Shown here piece after piece: positions 16,953 through 26,900 of a stretch of DNA of 64,000 bases. The number at the start of each line of letters is the position of its first letter. Positions within the stretch are counted from its first letter, which is position 1. The stretch is taken from assembly GCF_004345665.1 (NCBI RefSeq), contig NZ_SLWR01000009.1:124001-188000 (forward strand), in the 5' to 3' direction. A program made the translations under genes and the position numbers. This stretch comes from Kribbella antiqua. GTDB taxonomy: Bacteria; Actinomycetota; Actinomycetes; Propionibacteriales; Kribbellaceae. The notes beneath the pieces were generated by a model. The model was given only the letters and a program-made list of their open reading frames with translations. It made no database searches and was not told where the DNA came from.

Positions 16953-19490
16953 TCAGAGGGTCGCGACGACCTTGACCGGGCCCGTCTCGTCCGCGTGCCA
17001 GATGATCTCGCCGGTGATCCGGCCGGCGGCGCGCAGGTCGCCCTCGGCGCGTTCGGCCAGGGCGAGGCGGGCGGCCGGACCGGTGACCTCGACCTTGCTG
17101 ACCTCGGTCTTCATCGAGACCTTTTCCTCCGACTTGGCTCCGCGGATCCCGGCGAGCACCTCGGAGACCGCGTCGAGGACCTCCGGGTCCTGCTCGGCGA
17201 CGGCGAGGTCGACGTCCGGCTCCGGCCAGCGGCTCAGGTGGATCGAACCCTCCTGCCACCACGACCAAACCTCCTCGGTCGCGAAGGGCAGGTACGGCGC
17301 GAGCAACCGCAACTGGACCGACAACGCAACAGCCAACGCAGCGCGAGCCGAAGCGGCGCCGGCGTCATCATCCCGGTACGCACGCTCCTTGACCAGCTCC
17401 ACGTAGTCGTCGCAGAAGGTCCAGAAGAACCGCTCCGCGACCTCGAGCGCACCGGTGTAGTCGTACCGCTCGAACGCTGCCGTCGCATCGGCGACAACCG
17501 ACCGCAACTGCCGCAGCATCGCCAGGTCGACCGCTTCCGTGACAGCGGAAGCATCAATCGTCGACGCACCGAAGCCCAGCACGAACTTCGACGCGTTCAG
17601 GACCTTGATCGCCAGCCGCCGGCCGACCTTCATCTGCGACTCGTCGAACGGCGAGTCCAGCCCCGGCCGCGCCATCGCCGCGCGCCAGCGGACCGCGTCC
17701 GAGCCGAACTTGTCCAGGATCTCGGACGGGACGACCACGTTGCCCTTGGACTTGGACATCTTCTTGCGGTCCGGGTCGACGACGAAGCCGGAGATCATCG
17801 ACCGCGCCCACGGCAGCGTGCCGTTCTCGAAGTGGGCCCGGACGACGCGGGAGAACAGCCAGGTCCGGATGATCTCGTGCGCGTGCGTGTTCAGGTCCAT
17901 CGGGAAGGTCCGGGCGAACAGGTCCGGATCCCGCTCCCAGCCGCAGACGATGTGCGGGGTCAGCGACGAGGTCGCCCAGGTGTCCATCACATCGGGGTCG
18001 GCCTCGAAACCGCCCGGCTTGCCGCGCTGCGACTCGTCGTACCCACGTGGTGCCTGGGAGGTCGGGTCGATCGGGAGCTCGGCTTCGCTGGGCATGAGCG
18101 GGTGGTCGTAGTCCGGCTCTCCGTCGGCGTCGATCGGGTACCAGACCGGGAACGGGACGCCGAAGAAGCGCTGGCGGGAGATCAGCCAGTCGCCGTTCAG
18201 CCCTTCGACCCAGTTCAGGTACCGGTGGCGCATGTGCTCCGGGACCCAGGCCAGCTCTTCGCCGCGCTCGACGAACTCCTGCTTCAGGTCCGCGTCGCGG
18301 CCGCCGTTCCGGATGTACCACTGCCGGGTCGAGACGATCTCCAGCGGCTTGTCGCCCTTCTCGAAGAAGTTCGCCATCCGCTGCGTCGGCGTCGGGTTGC
18401 CGTCCAGGTCGCCGCTCTCGCGAAGCTTCTCGACGATCAGCTCACGGGCGCTGAAGACCGTCTTGCCGGCCAGCTCGCCGTACAGCTCGGAGCCCTCCAG
18501 CCACGGTGGCGTCTCCCGTAGCAGGCGGCCGTCGCGGCCGATGACGGTCCGGACCGGCAGCTGCAGCTCACGCCACCACTGAACGTCGGTCAGGTCACCG
18601 AAGGTGCAGCACATCGCGATACCGGCGCCCTTGTCCGGCTCGGCCGCCTCGTGCGGCAGAACCGGCAGTTCGACGCCGAACAGTGGCGACGTCACCGTCT
18701 TGCCGAACAAGCCCTGGTACCGCTCGTCGTCCGGGTGGGCGATCAGCGCGACACAGGCTGGGATCAGCTCCGGCCGGGTGGTCTCGATGTAGACCGGCCC
18801 GTGCGGCGCGTGGAACGCGATCCGGTGGAAGAAGCCCGGGTAGTCCCGCGCCTCCAGCTCGGCCTGGGCGACCGCGGTCTGGAACGTGACGTCCCACATC
18901 GTGGGAGCCTCGGCCAGATACGCCTCACCGCGGGCGAAGTTGCGCAGGAAGGCGCGCTGCGACGTACGGCGGGAATCCTCCGAAATCGTGGTGTAGAGGT
19001 ACGACCAGTCGACGCTCAGCCCGACTCGCCGCCACATCGCCTCGAACGCCTGCTCGTCGATGTGGGTGAGCTCGCCGCACAGGTCGACGAAGTTCTGCCG
19101 GCTGATCGGAACCTGCCGCTTCGGATCCGGCTTCTCCGGTGGGGTGAAGTCGGGGTCGTACGGCAGGGACGGGTCGCACCGGACGCCGTAGTAGTTCTGG
19201 ACCCGGCGCTCGGTGGGCAGGCCGTTGTCGTCCCAGCCGATCGGGTAGAAGACCTTCTTCCCGCGCATCCGCTGGAACCGGGCGACCAGATCGGTGTGGG
19301 TGTAGCTGAAGATGTGCCCGACGTGCAGCGACCCGGACACGGTCGGCGGCGGCGTGTCGATGGAGTAAACCTCGGCGCGCTCGGCCCTCCGGTCGAAGGC
19401 GTAGGTCTGCTGCTCCTTCCATACGGCAGCCCACTTCTCCTCGAGACCGTCGAGGCTGGGCTTGTCTGGAACACGGGACGTCTGGCTCAT
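16953..19490 (-). CDS. valS: Valyl-tRNA synthetase
   Basis: A class Ia synthetase of 845 residues from ATG 19490. The HIGH motif is LHVGH at residues 55-59 in [21 protein letters not shown], and KMSKS is at residues 577-581. Between them lies the editing domain with [17 protein letters not shown]. The anticodon-binding helical domain and a C-terminal arm ([19 protein letters not shown]) complete it. It charges tRNA-Val and hydrolyses mischarged Thr-tRNA. It is divergent from folC with 74 bp between starts, as in many actinobacteria. No T-box leader fits in that short gap. Confidence 0.97.
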   Translation of the reverse strand: MSQTSRVPDKPSLDGLEEKWAAVWKEQQTYAFDRRAERAEVYSIDTPPPTVSGSLHVGHIFSYTHTDLVARFQRMRGKKVFYPIGWDDNGLPTERRVQNYYGVRCDPSLPYDPDFTPPEKPDPKRQVPISRQNFVDLCGELTHIDEQAFEAMWRRVGLSVDWSYLYTTISEDSRRTSQRAFLRNFARGEAYLAEAPTMWDVTFQTAVAQAELEARDYPGFFHRIAFHAPHGPVYIETTRPELIPACVALIAHPDDERYQGLFGKTVTSPLFGVELPVLPHEAAEPDKGAGIAMCCTFGDLTDVQWWRELQLPVRTVIGRDGRLLRETPPWLEGSELYGELAGKTVFSARELIVEKLRESGDLDGNPTPTQRMANFFEKGDKPLEIVSTRQWYIRNGGRDADLKQEFVERGEELAWVPEHMRHRYLNWVEGLNGDWLISRQRFFGVPFPVWYPIDADGEPDYDHPLMPSEAELPIDPTSQAPRGYDESQRGKPGGFEADPDVMDTWATSSLTPHIVCGWERDPDLFARTFPMDLNTHAHEIIRTWLFSRVVRAHFENGTLPWARSMISGFVVDPDRKKMSKSKGNVVVPSEILDKFGSDAVRWRAAMARPGLDSPFDESQMKVGRRLAIKVLNASKFVLGFGASTIDASAVTEAVDLAMLRQLRSVVADATAAFERYDYTGALEVAERFFWTFCDDYVELVKERAYRDDDAGAASARAALAVALSVQLRLLAPYLPFATEEVWSWWQEGSIHLSRWPEPDVDLAVAEQDPEVLDAVSEVLAGIRGAKSEEKVSMKTEVSKVEVTGPAARLALAERAEGDLRAAGRITGEIIWHADETGPVKVVATL

Positions 19491-19564
19491 GCGCACAATC
19501 GTAGTGGTTGTCAAGGGGTGCTCCGACCGGTTTATCCACAGCCCTCACTAGACTCGGTGTTCTG

Positions 19565-20926
19565 ATGAGCGACCTCTCCTACGCCGAGGTATCGGCACGC
19601 CTCCAGGCACGCTGGCCGGAGCACAAGATCAATCCGACGCTCGACCGGGTCCGCCGGCTGGTCGAACTGCTCGGCGACCCGCAGCGGGCGTACCCCGTCG
19701 TACACCTGACCGGGACCAACGGGAAGACCTCGACCGCGCGCATGGTCGACACCCTGCTGCGGGAGGCCGGGCTGCGGACCGGGCGGTTCACCAGCCCGCA
19801 CCTGGAGTCGGTCCGGGAGCGGATCACCCTCGACGGCGAGCCGATCAGCGAGGAGCGGTTCGTCGAGGCGTACGACGAGATCGCGCCGTACCTGGACGTG
19901 GTCGACGCCGAGCAGGAGCACCCGCTGTCGTTCTTCGAGGTGATCACCGCGATGGCGTTCGCGGTGTTCGCCGACGCGCCGGTCGATGTCGCGATCGTCG
20001 AGGTCGGCCTCGGCGGCACCTGGGACTCCACCAACGTCGCCGACGGGACCGTCTCGGTGATCACCCCGGTCGCGGTCGACCACGCGCACATCCTCGGCGG
20101 CGATCCGGTCACGATCGCCCGGGACAAGGCGGGCATCATCAAGCCGGGCGGTACGACGGTGATGTCGCAGCAGAGCCTGGATGTCTTCGAGGTGCTGCTG
20201 ACCAGGGCCGCCGAGGTCGGCGCGCAGGTCGCCCGCGAGGGCATCGAGTTCGGCGTCACCAGCCGCTCGGTCGCGGTCGGCGGCCAGCTCATCTCGATCA
20301 AGGGCCTTGGCGGTGAGTACGACGAGATCTTCCTGCCGCTGCACGGTGAGTACCAGGCGCACAACGCCGCCACCGCGCTCGCCGCAGTCGAAGCACTCCT
20401 CGGCGCGAGCGAACAGACCGAGGGCCGGGTCACCACCGAACTCGTCCAGGCCGGCTTCGCGGAAGTGACGAGCCCAGGCCGGATGGAGATCGTCCGGACC
20501 AGCCCGACGATCATCGTCGACGCCGCCCACAACCCGCACGGCGCCGAGGCGACCGCCGCGACCGTCTCCGAGGCGTTCGCGTTCCAGCCGCTGATCGGCG
20601 TACTCGGATGTATGAAAGACAAGGACGTGTACGGCGTTCTGGAGGCGTACGAGCCGATCATGGAAACAGTCGTTTGCACCCGGAACTCGTTCGTCGAGCG
20701 CTCGATGCCTGCCGAGGAGCTGGGGGAGCTGGCGGCCGAGGTGTTCGGCGAGGACCGGGTGCTGGTCCGGCCGCACCTGGTTGACGCCATCGACGACGCG
20801 ATCCGGCTGGCCGAGGAGAACGCGGTCGCGCTGGGGACCGGCGGCGTGCTGATCACCGGCTCGGTCATCACCGCCGGCGAGGCCCGCACCTTGCTGGTCC
20901 GCAAACCTCGGAAGGACGAGCAATGA
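19565..20926 (+). CDS. folC: Bifunctional folylpolyglutamate synthase/dihydrofolate synthase
   Basis: A protein of 453 residues from ATG 19565. The Mur-ligase P-loop HLTGTNGKTSTARM is at residues 47-60, followed by the omega loop and the Mg-site motif (LSFFEVITAMAFAVF, EVGLGGTWDSTNV). The glutamate-ligase C-terminal domain contains VDAAHNPHGAEATAATV. It adds glutamates to folates and joins glutamate to dihydropteroate. No Shine-Dalgarno precedes the ATG; TAGACT at 19549-19554 may be a -10 box of a very short leader. The stop overlaps the DUF4233 start (ATGA). Confidence 0.96.
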   Translation: MSDLSYAEVSARLQARWPEHKINPTLDRVRRLVELLGDPQRAYPVVHLTGTNGKTSTARMVDTLLREAGLRTGRFTSPHLESVRERITLDGEPISEERFVEAYDEIAPYLDVVDAEQEHPLSFFEVITAMAFAVFADAPVDVAIVEVGLGGTWDSTNVADGTVSVITPVAVDHAHILGGDPVTIARDKAGIIKPGGTTVMSQQSLDVFEVLLTRAAEVGAQVAREGIEFGVTSRSVAVGGQLISIKGLGGEYDEIFLPLHGEYQAHNAATALAAVEALLGASEQTEGRVTTELVQAGFAEVTSPGRMEIVRTSPTIIVDAAHNPHGAEATAATVSEAFAFQPLIGVLGCMKDKDVYGVLEAYEPIMETVVCTRNSFVERSMPAEELGELAAEVFGEDRVLVRPHLVDAIDDAIRLAEENAVALGTGGVLITGSVITAGEARTLLVRKPRKDEQ

Positions 20927-21249
20927 GGTCGCTGGCGTCGATCGTGCTCGGGTTCGAGTCGCTCGTACTCGCGCTCGTCACGCCGGTGATGATCTCGATC
21001 GCCAACATCCGCCCCGCGGTCGCGCTGCCGGTCTGCCTCGGCCTCGCCGTCCTGGCTCTGCTCGCCACCGGCCTGCTCCGCAACCAGGTCGGCTACGCGC
21101 TCGGCTGGGTGGTCCAGGTCGGAGCCGTCGGCCTCGGCTTCGTCGTACCGGTGATGTTCGTCCTCGGCCTCGCCTTCGCCGCCTTCTGGGTGATGGCCAT
21201 CGTCCTCGGCCGCCGCATCGAGGCGGCAAAGCAAGCCCACACCGGTTAG
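20923..21249 (+). CDS. DUF4233 membrane protein
   Basis: A protein of 108 residues with four transmembrane segments (MISIANIRPAVALPVCLGLAVLALL, LGWVVQVGAVGLGFVVPVMFVLGLAFAAFWVMAIVLG are the clearest). It matches the small DUF4233 proteins that lie between folC and ndk across actinobacteria. The start overlaps the folC stop by four bases, implying translational coupling. Function unknown; conservation of position argues for a link to the folC/ndk unit. Confidence 0.9.
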   Translation: MRSLASIVLGFESLVLALVTPVMISIANIRPAVALPVCLGLAVLALLATGLLRNQVGYALGWVVQVGAVGLGFVVPVMFVLGLAFAAFWVMAIVLGRRIEAAKQAHTG

Positions 21250-21286
21250 GCTCGGCGCCCGACCTACTTCGAGAGAGAGTTGACAG

Positions 21287-21697
21287 ATGTCGCAGCGCAC
21301 CCTGGTCCTGCTGAAGCCCGACACGGTTGGTCGTGGACTGGTCGGCGAGGTCCTCGGCCGGTTCGAGGCCAAGGGACTCCGGATCGTCGCGATGGACCTG
21401 CGCACGATCGACGGTGAGCTGGCCGACCAGCACTACGCCGAGCACGTCGACAAGGCGTTCTACCCGCCGCTGCGCGACTTCGTCACCAGCGGCCCCCTGG
21501 TCGCGCTCGTCCTCGAAGGCGACGAGGCGATCGAGGTCGTCCGCGCCCTGAACGGCGCCACCGATGGCCGCAAGGCCGCCCCCGGCACCATCCGCGGCGA
21601 CCTCTCCCTCTCCAACCGCGAAAACCTGGTCCACGGCTCCGACTCCGAGGAGTCCGCCTCTCGCGAAATCAAGATCTGGTTCCCCGACCTCCCCTGA
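21287..21697 (+). CDS. ndk: Nucleoside diphosphate kinase
   Basis: A protein of 136 residues from ATG 21287 with GAGAGAG upstream. It is a canonical NDPK: TLVLLKPDTVGRGLVGEVL at the N-terminus, RNALNG-type substrate loop (VVRALNGATDGRKAAPGTIRGDLS) and the active-site His116 in NLVHGSDS, which carries the phosphate between nucleotides. It balances NTP pools. It is the last gene of folC-DUF4233-ndk and is followed by a strong terminator. In the conserved actinobacterial order mreB would come next, but here a lipid-synthase locus intervenes. Confidence 0.97.
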   Translation: MSQRTLVLLKPDTVGRGLVGEVLGRFEAKGLRIVAMDLRTIDGELADQHYAEHVDKAFYPPLRDFVTSGPLVALVLEGDEAIEVVRALNGATDGRKAAPGTIRGDLSLSNRENLVHGSDSEESASREIKIWFPDLP

Positions 21698-21714
21698 GCC
21701 TGAACCAACAACTC

Positions 21715-21750
21715 GGGGCCTGACACACGAAATAACCTGTGTCAGGCCCC
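21715..21750. terminator. Bidirectional stem-loop terminator between ndk and the glycosyltransferase gene
   Basis: A perfect 13-bp inverted repeat, GGGGCCTGACACA (21715-21727) with TGTGTCAGGCCCC (21738-21750), encloses a 10-base A-rich loop. It sits 17 bases after the ndk stop and 17 bases after the stop of the convergent glycosyltransferase gene, so it can serve both. Confidence 0.85.
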
Positions 21751-21767
21751 CAGTGCTTGGTCCAGCC

Positions 21768-22904
21768 CTAGCCCAGCGCGAGCTTCTCCAGGTGGCCGGC
21801 GGCGGCTTGCGCGCCGCCGGCTGTTTGGAAGGAGTGGGCTATGCGAGCGGCTGACTCGCGGTAGGTGGGGTTGGTGAGGACTGCTTCGACGGCCTTGGCC
21901 AGGTGGGCTGGGGTGGAGCGGGTGAAGCGGAGGCGTACGCCGGCGCCGGCGTTGACTACCTGGGTGGCGACTATGGGTTGGTCGTCGCGGATGGGGGCTA
22001 CGACCAGGGGGACGCCGTGCCAGAGGGACTCGCAGACGGTGTTGTGGCCGGCGTGGCAGATGACGGCGTCCAGGTGGGGGAGTAGCTGGAGTTGGGGGAC
22101 GTGGCGTCGTACGAGGATGTTGCTGGGGGTTTCGGCTAGTACGGCGGCTGGGTCGACGATGATCGCGCGTACGGGCAGCTGAGCGAGGGCGTCGACCGCG
22201 GCGGTGAGGAAGCGGGCGCCGGCGTCGTCGTTCGCCGTGCCGAGGGAGACGAGGACGGTCAGCGTGCCGGGCTCGAGCCACTCCCACGGGAAGTCCGCGG
22301 CCGGGCGCTGAGTGATGGACGGTCCGACCAGCCAGGCATCGCGCTCCACCTCCACCTCGCCGAGTAGCTCGCGGGTGGTGAAGGCCAGGATCCCGTACGG
22401 CGAGAAGCGGGGGTCGGCTGCACCTCCGCCGATCCGGCCGCGCAGGTCGTTCAGCAAACCGTCCAGCCACGCGGCGACCTTCGGCATGCTGGCCAGCGGA
22501 TCGATCAGCTCGGCCGAGGTCGTTGCCGAGGTCACCCAAGGCAGGCCGAGTCCGTCGGCCATCAGCCCGCCGGCGACCGCCTGCTGATCCGCGACCACCA
22601 CATCGGGCTCGAACGACGAGATCGCCGTACGCACGCCATCGGCCATCACCTCCGCCAACGGAATCAGGAAGCTCTCCCAGAGGAACTGCAGGGCCGCCGG
22701 GCCTTTCAACTCAGCCGGCCGATCGACCTCCGAGGGCACGTCACACGCGAACACCTGTGCGTCCGCGGCCGCGAGACGCCGTACCAGCTCAGGATGACCG
22801 GCCCACGCGACTTCGTGGCCCCGGGCAATCAATTCGGCGGCGACTCCGACCAGCGGGTTGATGTGGCCGAACAGCGGAGGTACGACGAACAGATAGCGCG
22901 ACAC
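21768..22904 (-). CDS. GT1 glycosyltransferase (MGT/macrolide type) of the lipid-synthase operon
   Basis: A protein of 378 residues from GTG 22904, directly after the hydrolase stop, with GGTGGAGG upstream inside that gene. It is a GT-B enzyme: the acceptor domain starts MSRYLFVVPPLFGHINPLVGVAAELIARGHEV. The nucleotide-sugar site lies in VSLGTANDDAG and in the plant/macrolide signature around residues 279-312 (HLDAVICHAGHNTVCESLWHGVPLVVAPIRDDQP). The likely catalytic base is the early His of FGHINP. Relatives glycosylate macrolides, sterols and other hydrophobic alcohols. As last gene of the operon it probably attaches a sugar to the lipid product. Sugar and position unknown. Confidence 0.92.
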   Translation of the reverse strand: MSRYLFVVPPLFGHINPLVGVAAELIARGHEVAWAGHPELVRRLAAADAQVFACDVPSEVDRPAELKGPAALQFLWESFLIPLAEVMADGVRTAISSFEPDVVVADQQAVAGGLMADGLGLPWVTSATTSAELIDPLASMPKVAAWLDGLLNDLRGRIGGGAADPRFSPYGILAFTTRELLGEVEVERDAWLVGPSITQRPAADFPWEWLEPGTLTVLVSLGTANDDAGARFLTAAVDALAQLPVRAIIVDPAAVLAETPSNILVRRHVPQLQLLPHLDAVICHAGHNTVCESLWHGVPLVVAPIRDDQPIVATQVVNAGAGVRLRFTRSTPAHLAKAVEAVLTNPTYRESAARIAHSFQTAGGAQAAAGHLEKLALG

Positions 22905-23693
22905 CTACTCGGCCTCCACCAGCGACTGCTCCCGGACCCAGTCGAGGACGAGCGACGAAGTCTCCGCCGTACGCTCGATCAGCACGGAGTGGCCCTGCTC
23001 GGGAAGTACGACGACCCGGCAACCAATCAGGTTCGCCTTCAGATAGTCGACCTGTTCCATCAATACCGACTCGTCGCCGTACAACGCGAGGACAGGGCAA
23101 CGAATGTCAGCCAGCCCAGGGTCGATGGTCCGGCTCAGCAGCACGTCCTCGGCGATCGTTGTCGTCTGCAACAACTTGCCGGCGCCCCTGGACAGCCTGG
23201 CCTCGTGATCGCCCTTGGCCTGTTTGATCAGATCGATCGCCTCGTCGGTGATTAGCCAGGGCTTCGCCCGTGCGAGACCGTCGCCGAGTCGCTGCGACCA
23301 TGCCTCGACCGGCGGTTCGGCTTCGATCGCGACGACGCTGGCGACGCGTTCGGGCTGCGCGGCGGCCAGTCCGAAGGCGATGCTTCCGCCGTACGAGTTG
23401 CCGACCAGGTGGACCGGCTCGTCGATCTCCAGCGCGTCGAGCAAGCCGACGAGGTCGTCGATGTGCTCCTCGAGCCGGTACCCGGTGGTCGGGCGACTGC
23501 TGCGACCGTGGCCGCGCAGGTCGTACATGATGACGTCCAGCCCGGCGGCGGCGAACGCAGGCCCGAGCGTGAAGTAGTAGCTGGCGAGGCTGTCGTAGAG
23601 CATGCCGTGAACCAGTACGACGACGGGAGCGCGCTCCGCGTCGGGCGACAGTCGCTGGACATGCAGGTCGATCTCGCCGACTCGGACCTTCAC
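22905..23693 (-). CDS. Alpha/beta hydrolase of the lipid-synthase operon
   Basis: A protein of 262 residues from GTG 23693, overlapping the ACP stop by four bases (GTGA). The catalytic triad is readable: Ser100 in VGNSYGGS, Asp207 in LALYGDESV and His235 in PEQGHSVL; the oxyanion HG motif is VLVHGMLYDS. There is no signal peptide. Placement directly after the free ACP suggests a discrete thioesterase or acyl-releasing enzyme for the synthase, but epoxide hydrolase or lactonase activity cannot be excluded from sequence alone. Confidence 0.88.
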   Translation of the reverse strand: MKVRVGEIDLHVQRLSPDAERAPVVVLVHGMLYDSLASYYFTLGPAFAAAGLDVIMYDLRGHGRSSRPTTGYRLEEHIDDLVGLLDALEIDEPVHLVGNSYGGSIAFGLAAAQPERVASVVAIEAEPPVEAWSQRLGDGLARAKPWLITDEAIDLIKQAKGDHEARLSRGAGKLLQTTTIAEDVLLSRTIDPGLADIRCPVLALYGDESVLMEQVDYLKANLIGCRVVVLPEQGHSVLIERTAETSSLVLDWVREQSLVEAE

Positions 23694-23983
23694 CGCAGTG
23701 CCTCGACCACGAAGATGACGAGCTCGCCGACGGTCAGCGCGATGATCTCGTCCAGTTCTTTGTCCGCGATGAAGGTGGCGAAGTTGATCCGGTCGCCGTA
23801 GTGCTCGCGCAACAACCCGGACAGCGTGACCAGGTCGATGCTCTCCAGTTCCAGATCCTCGTGGAACTTGGTCGCCATCGTGATCTCGGCGTCCTCCAGC
23901 CCGTACTCCTCCAGCAACACCCGCAACATGCCGGTGAGATCCTCCAGCACCCCGGCTTCGGTTGTCTGCACGTCAACACTCAT
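23690..23983 (-). CDS. Stand-alone acyl carrier protein of the lipid-synthase operon
   Basis: A protein of 97 residues from ATG 23983 with GAGGAG upstream; the start overlaps the stop of the KS-AT-DH-PPTase gene (ATGA). It has the four-helix ACP pattern with the phosphopantetheine site Ser48 in FHEDLELESIDLVTLSGLL. It is unlike the two ACP domains inside the larger synthase, whose site reads ADLSVDSIKRAE. It may be a loading carrier, or it may pass the finished chain to the hydrolase or glycosyltransferase. The PPTase domain encoded next to it is the obvious activator. Role inferred. Confidence 0.88.
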   Translation of the reverse strand: MSVDVQTTEAGVLEDLTGMLRVLLEEYGLEDAEITMATKFHEDLELESIDLVTLSGLLREHYGDRINFATFIADKELDEIIALTVGELVIFVVEALR

Positions 23984-26900
23984 ATCTCTTGCTCCTCACT
24001 CGCCCAGGCGACGATGTATTCCTTGCCGTTCTGTCCTTGGATGCGCGCCGTGCGTACGTCGTACTCCCGCCCGTCGACCCGTACGACGAGATCGTTGCTG
24101 GCGGCAGCGATCGGGTGGTTGCTTACGGCAGCCATGACCTCGAACCGCTGGGGTGCGCCGCGGAGGCCGGTGCCGAGCAACTTCGCGACCGCCTCCTTCG
24201 CGGTCCAGAAGTGTTCGAACTCGAGCTCGGTTGCCGCCAGCAACGCGAGTTCCGCCGGATTGCAAGCAACCGCGAAGGTGCTCTCCGGCCGCTCGGCGAT
24301 CTCCTCGATGTCGATCCCACAGCGCCCGCTGCTTGCGATTGCGACGCCGACGATGCCGCGGTGCGCGATCGACACGGTCAGCTCGGGCAGCTCACGGCCG
24401 TGGACGCCGACGACGTACGGCTGACCGCTCGGGTGATTCCGTACCGCGAGCTCAGCCGGGAACAGCTCACCGTCACCGTCGACACCGTTGCCCCGCAGGT
24501 GCCGTCGTACGGCGTCCTTCGCGGCGATCCGGCCAAGGAGCCACTGGCGTTTGCCGGCCGGCGGATGACCGGCGTACTGCGAACGTTCGGCACCGCCGAG
24601 CTGGTTGCGCATGATCAGTTCGCGTGTCGCGAGGTCCGGCCACTGCTCGTGGACAATCGACCATCCCCCGGGGTGTTCGTCCGAGAGGAGTTCGCGACCC
24701 GGGTGGCGGTCGACGGCGCGGATCCGCGGGTTGCTGTCGAACCGGCGGTCGCGCCAACCGTTGAACTCGGCCCAGACTTCGTTGCCCAGGACAAGCTGCA
24801 TGTCTGCCTGCAGAACAGTGTCGGTCACGGACGTGATCTTGACTAAGCACTCAAGTTCCTGACCGGGCTGCGGATGCGGGCCGTGGAACCTGATTGTGTC
24901 CATGCCGACAGGGAAGACGGTGGTCCGGTCGGGCAGCTCGGACATGATCCAGACGCCGAGGACCTGGCCGACGTTGTCGAGCAGGGCTCCCGGCGCCGCC
25001 GGTGTGGTCAGCAACGCGCGTACGTGGTGATCGCCGATCGCGGTGAGCTCCGTGACACCTTGGAACTGCGGGCCGTGGAACATCCACCGCTCGCTGTACA
25101 GCGTCTCGGCGGTCAGCTCGGGCTTGCGTTCTTCCCGTGGATCGAACCGCCAAGGTGTCGGCGGGCTGTCGTAGGACGGCGCGAGTTCCACGGTGGCTCG
25201 CGAATAGTCGCCCAAGGCAACGGTTACCCGGTTCGAGTCGGTCGTCACCTCGACGGGTACGTCGACGGCTGGGATTGCCGTGATCCATTTGTTGAGCCGC
25301 ACGTCTTGTACGGCGACCGCCCGGCTGCCGGGGGTGGACGCTTCGGCAACCCCCATCAGGTAGTCGATCACCGTTGTCGCCGGGACCACCGGCCACCGAT
25401 CCCCATGATCAGGCCAGCCGCCCCGCTGCTCGAAGAAGCAGTGATCCAGCAGGTAAGGCATGGTCTCGACCGACACCGGCCACACCCGGGGGACGGGCTG
25501 AGGCGCCGACGGGGACGCAGGCGGCCGCGGCGCCGGGTGCGAGGTGGGCGGTGCTGGGCGCGAGGTGGGCGGTGCTGGTTGTGATGTGGGTGGTGCAGGT
25601 TGGCGCCGAGCGGTGCCGGCAGTCGTCAGTACCTCGTTCGCAAGGTCCGCGGTCTCCTGCATAAGCGCCGACAACTCGGCCGCCAGTGCCGACTGCCCGG
25701 CGAGAGCCTCCAACGCTGAGCCCTCGCCCCGGCCCACGACCAGCTCGCTGCGCTTGTTGACGTCCAGGCTGATCAGTGCGCCGCCGAGGTCAAGCTGGAG
25801 TGCTCGCCGGCTGACTGTCTTCGAGAACAGGCGGGTTGTGTCAGGCTCCAGGCCGTCCGCCCACAGGGCTGTGGTCAGGCGGTGAAGCTGAGCGAGGCCA
25901 CTGCGGCTCGGGGACTGGGCTGCTATGACCAGGTGTTCCTGCCCGTGGAGCGTGTCTGCAATGAGCGAGCCGAGCTGTCCAGCACCCAGCTGGATAAAGG
26001 CCCGGAAGCCATCCGCGTACATCGCCTCGATCAGAGGCCGGAACCGCACCGGCTCCAGCAGATGCCGGACGAACAGCTCCCGCACCTCCTCCGCAGCCGT
26101 CGGATACACCGCAGCCGTAGTAGCCGACCAGACCGGCACCTGCTGCGGCTGCAACGTGTGCGCCTCCGCCGCAGCCCGGATCGGACCCAGATACGGCTCA
26201 AGCATTGGCGTATGGAACCCGGACTGGAACGGCAGCACCTGACTGATCACCGCCCGAGCCCGGAACCACTCCACCAGCTCGTCAACCGCCTCCGCAGCCC
26301 CACAGATCAGCGACTGATTAGGAGCGTTGTCATGCGACAGTACGACGTCACTCCGCCCAGCCAGCGCCTCCAGTACGACGTCAGCCGCCGTACCGATGAC
26401 TGCGAACGCAACACCGGGCACCCGCAGCGCATCCGGATCGAACGCTGCCAGGAACTCGTCCACCTCGTCAGCCGGGTGCATGCCCCCACAAGCCATCGCA
26501 GCCCATTCACCGACGCTGTGCCCGGCCATGCCGTCCGGTGTCACGCCCAGCTTGCGCAGTGCGGCATCGAGCAGTCGCCCGAGCTCCAGCACGCTCACAC
26601 CGTGCCGACCGACGTCACCCACCTGAGCGCCGGCCCCAGACCACCGCAGCCCAAAGCGCGAGGCAATGTCCTCAGCACGTGGCTCGTACTCACCCTCGAG
26701 CCCAGGAAAGACGAACGCCAGCTTCCCGCCGCCCGCACCGAGCAGCGGCCGTGGTGCGAACCAGATGTCGTTCCGCCCACGCCAGGCACGGCCCTTGCCA
26801 ACAGCACGCCGCGCCATTGCCAGCCGCTTCTCAGTCGGGTCCACAATCCCCAACCGACTCGGACCAGCACCGCCTGAAAACGCGAGCACCTCAGAGTCAG

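Noticed and set aside
16944-18521. 525-residue plus-strand frame opposite valS
   Set aside because: It is the Arg/Val/Leu/Asp-rich antisense shadow of a high-GC gene, without start signals or domains.
19491-19564. T-box leader for valS
   Set aside because: The divergent gap of 74 bp is too short and no specifier or antiterminator stem is seen.
19532-21405. Two long minus-strand frames opposite folC-ndk
   Set aside because: They overlap three confirmed genes and show only antisense composition.
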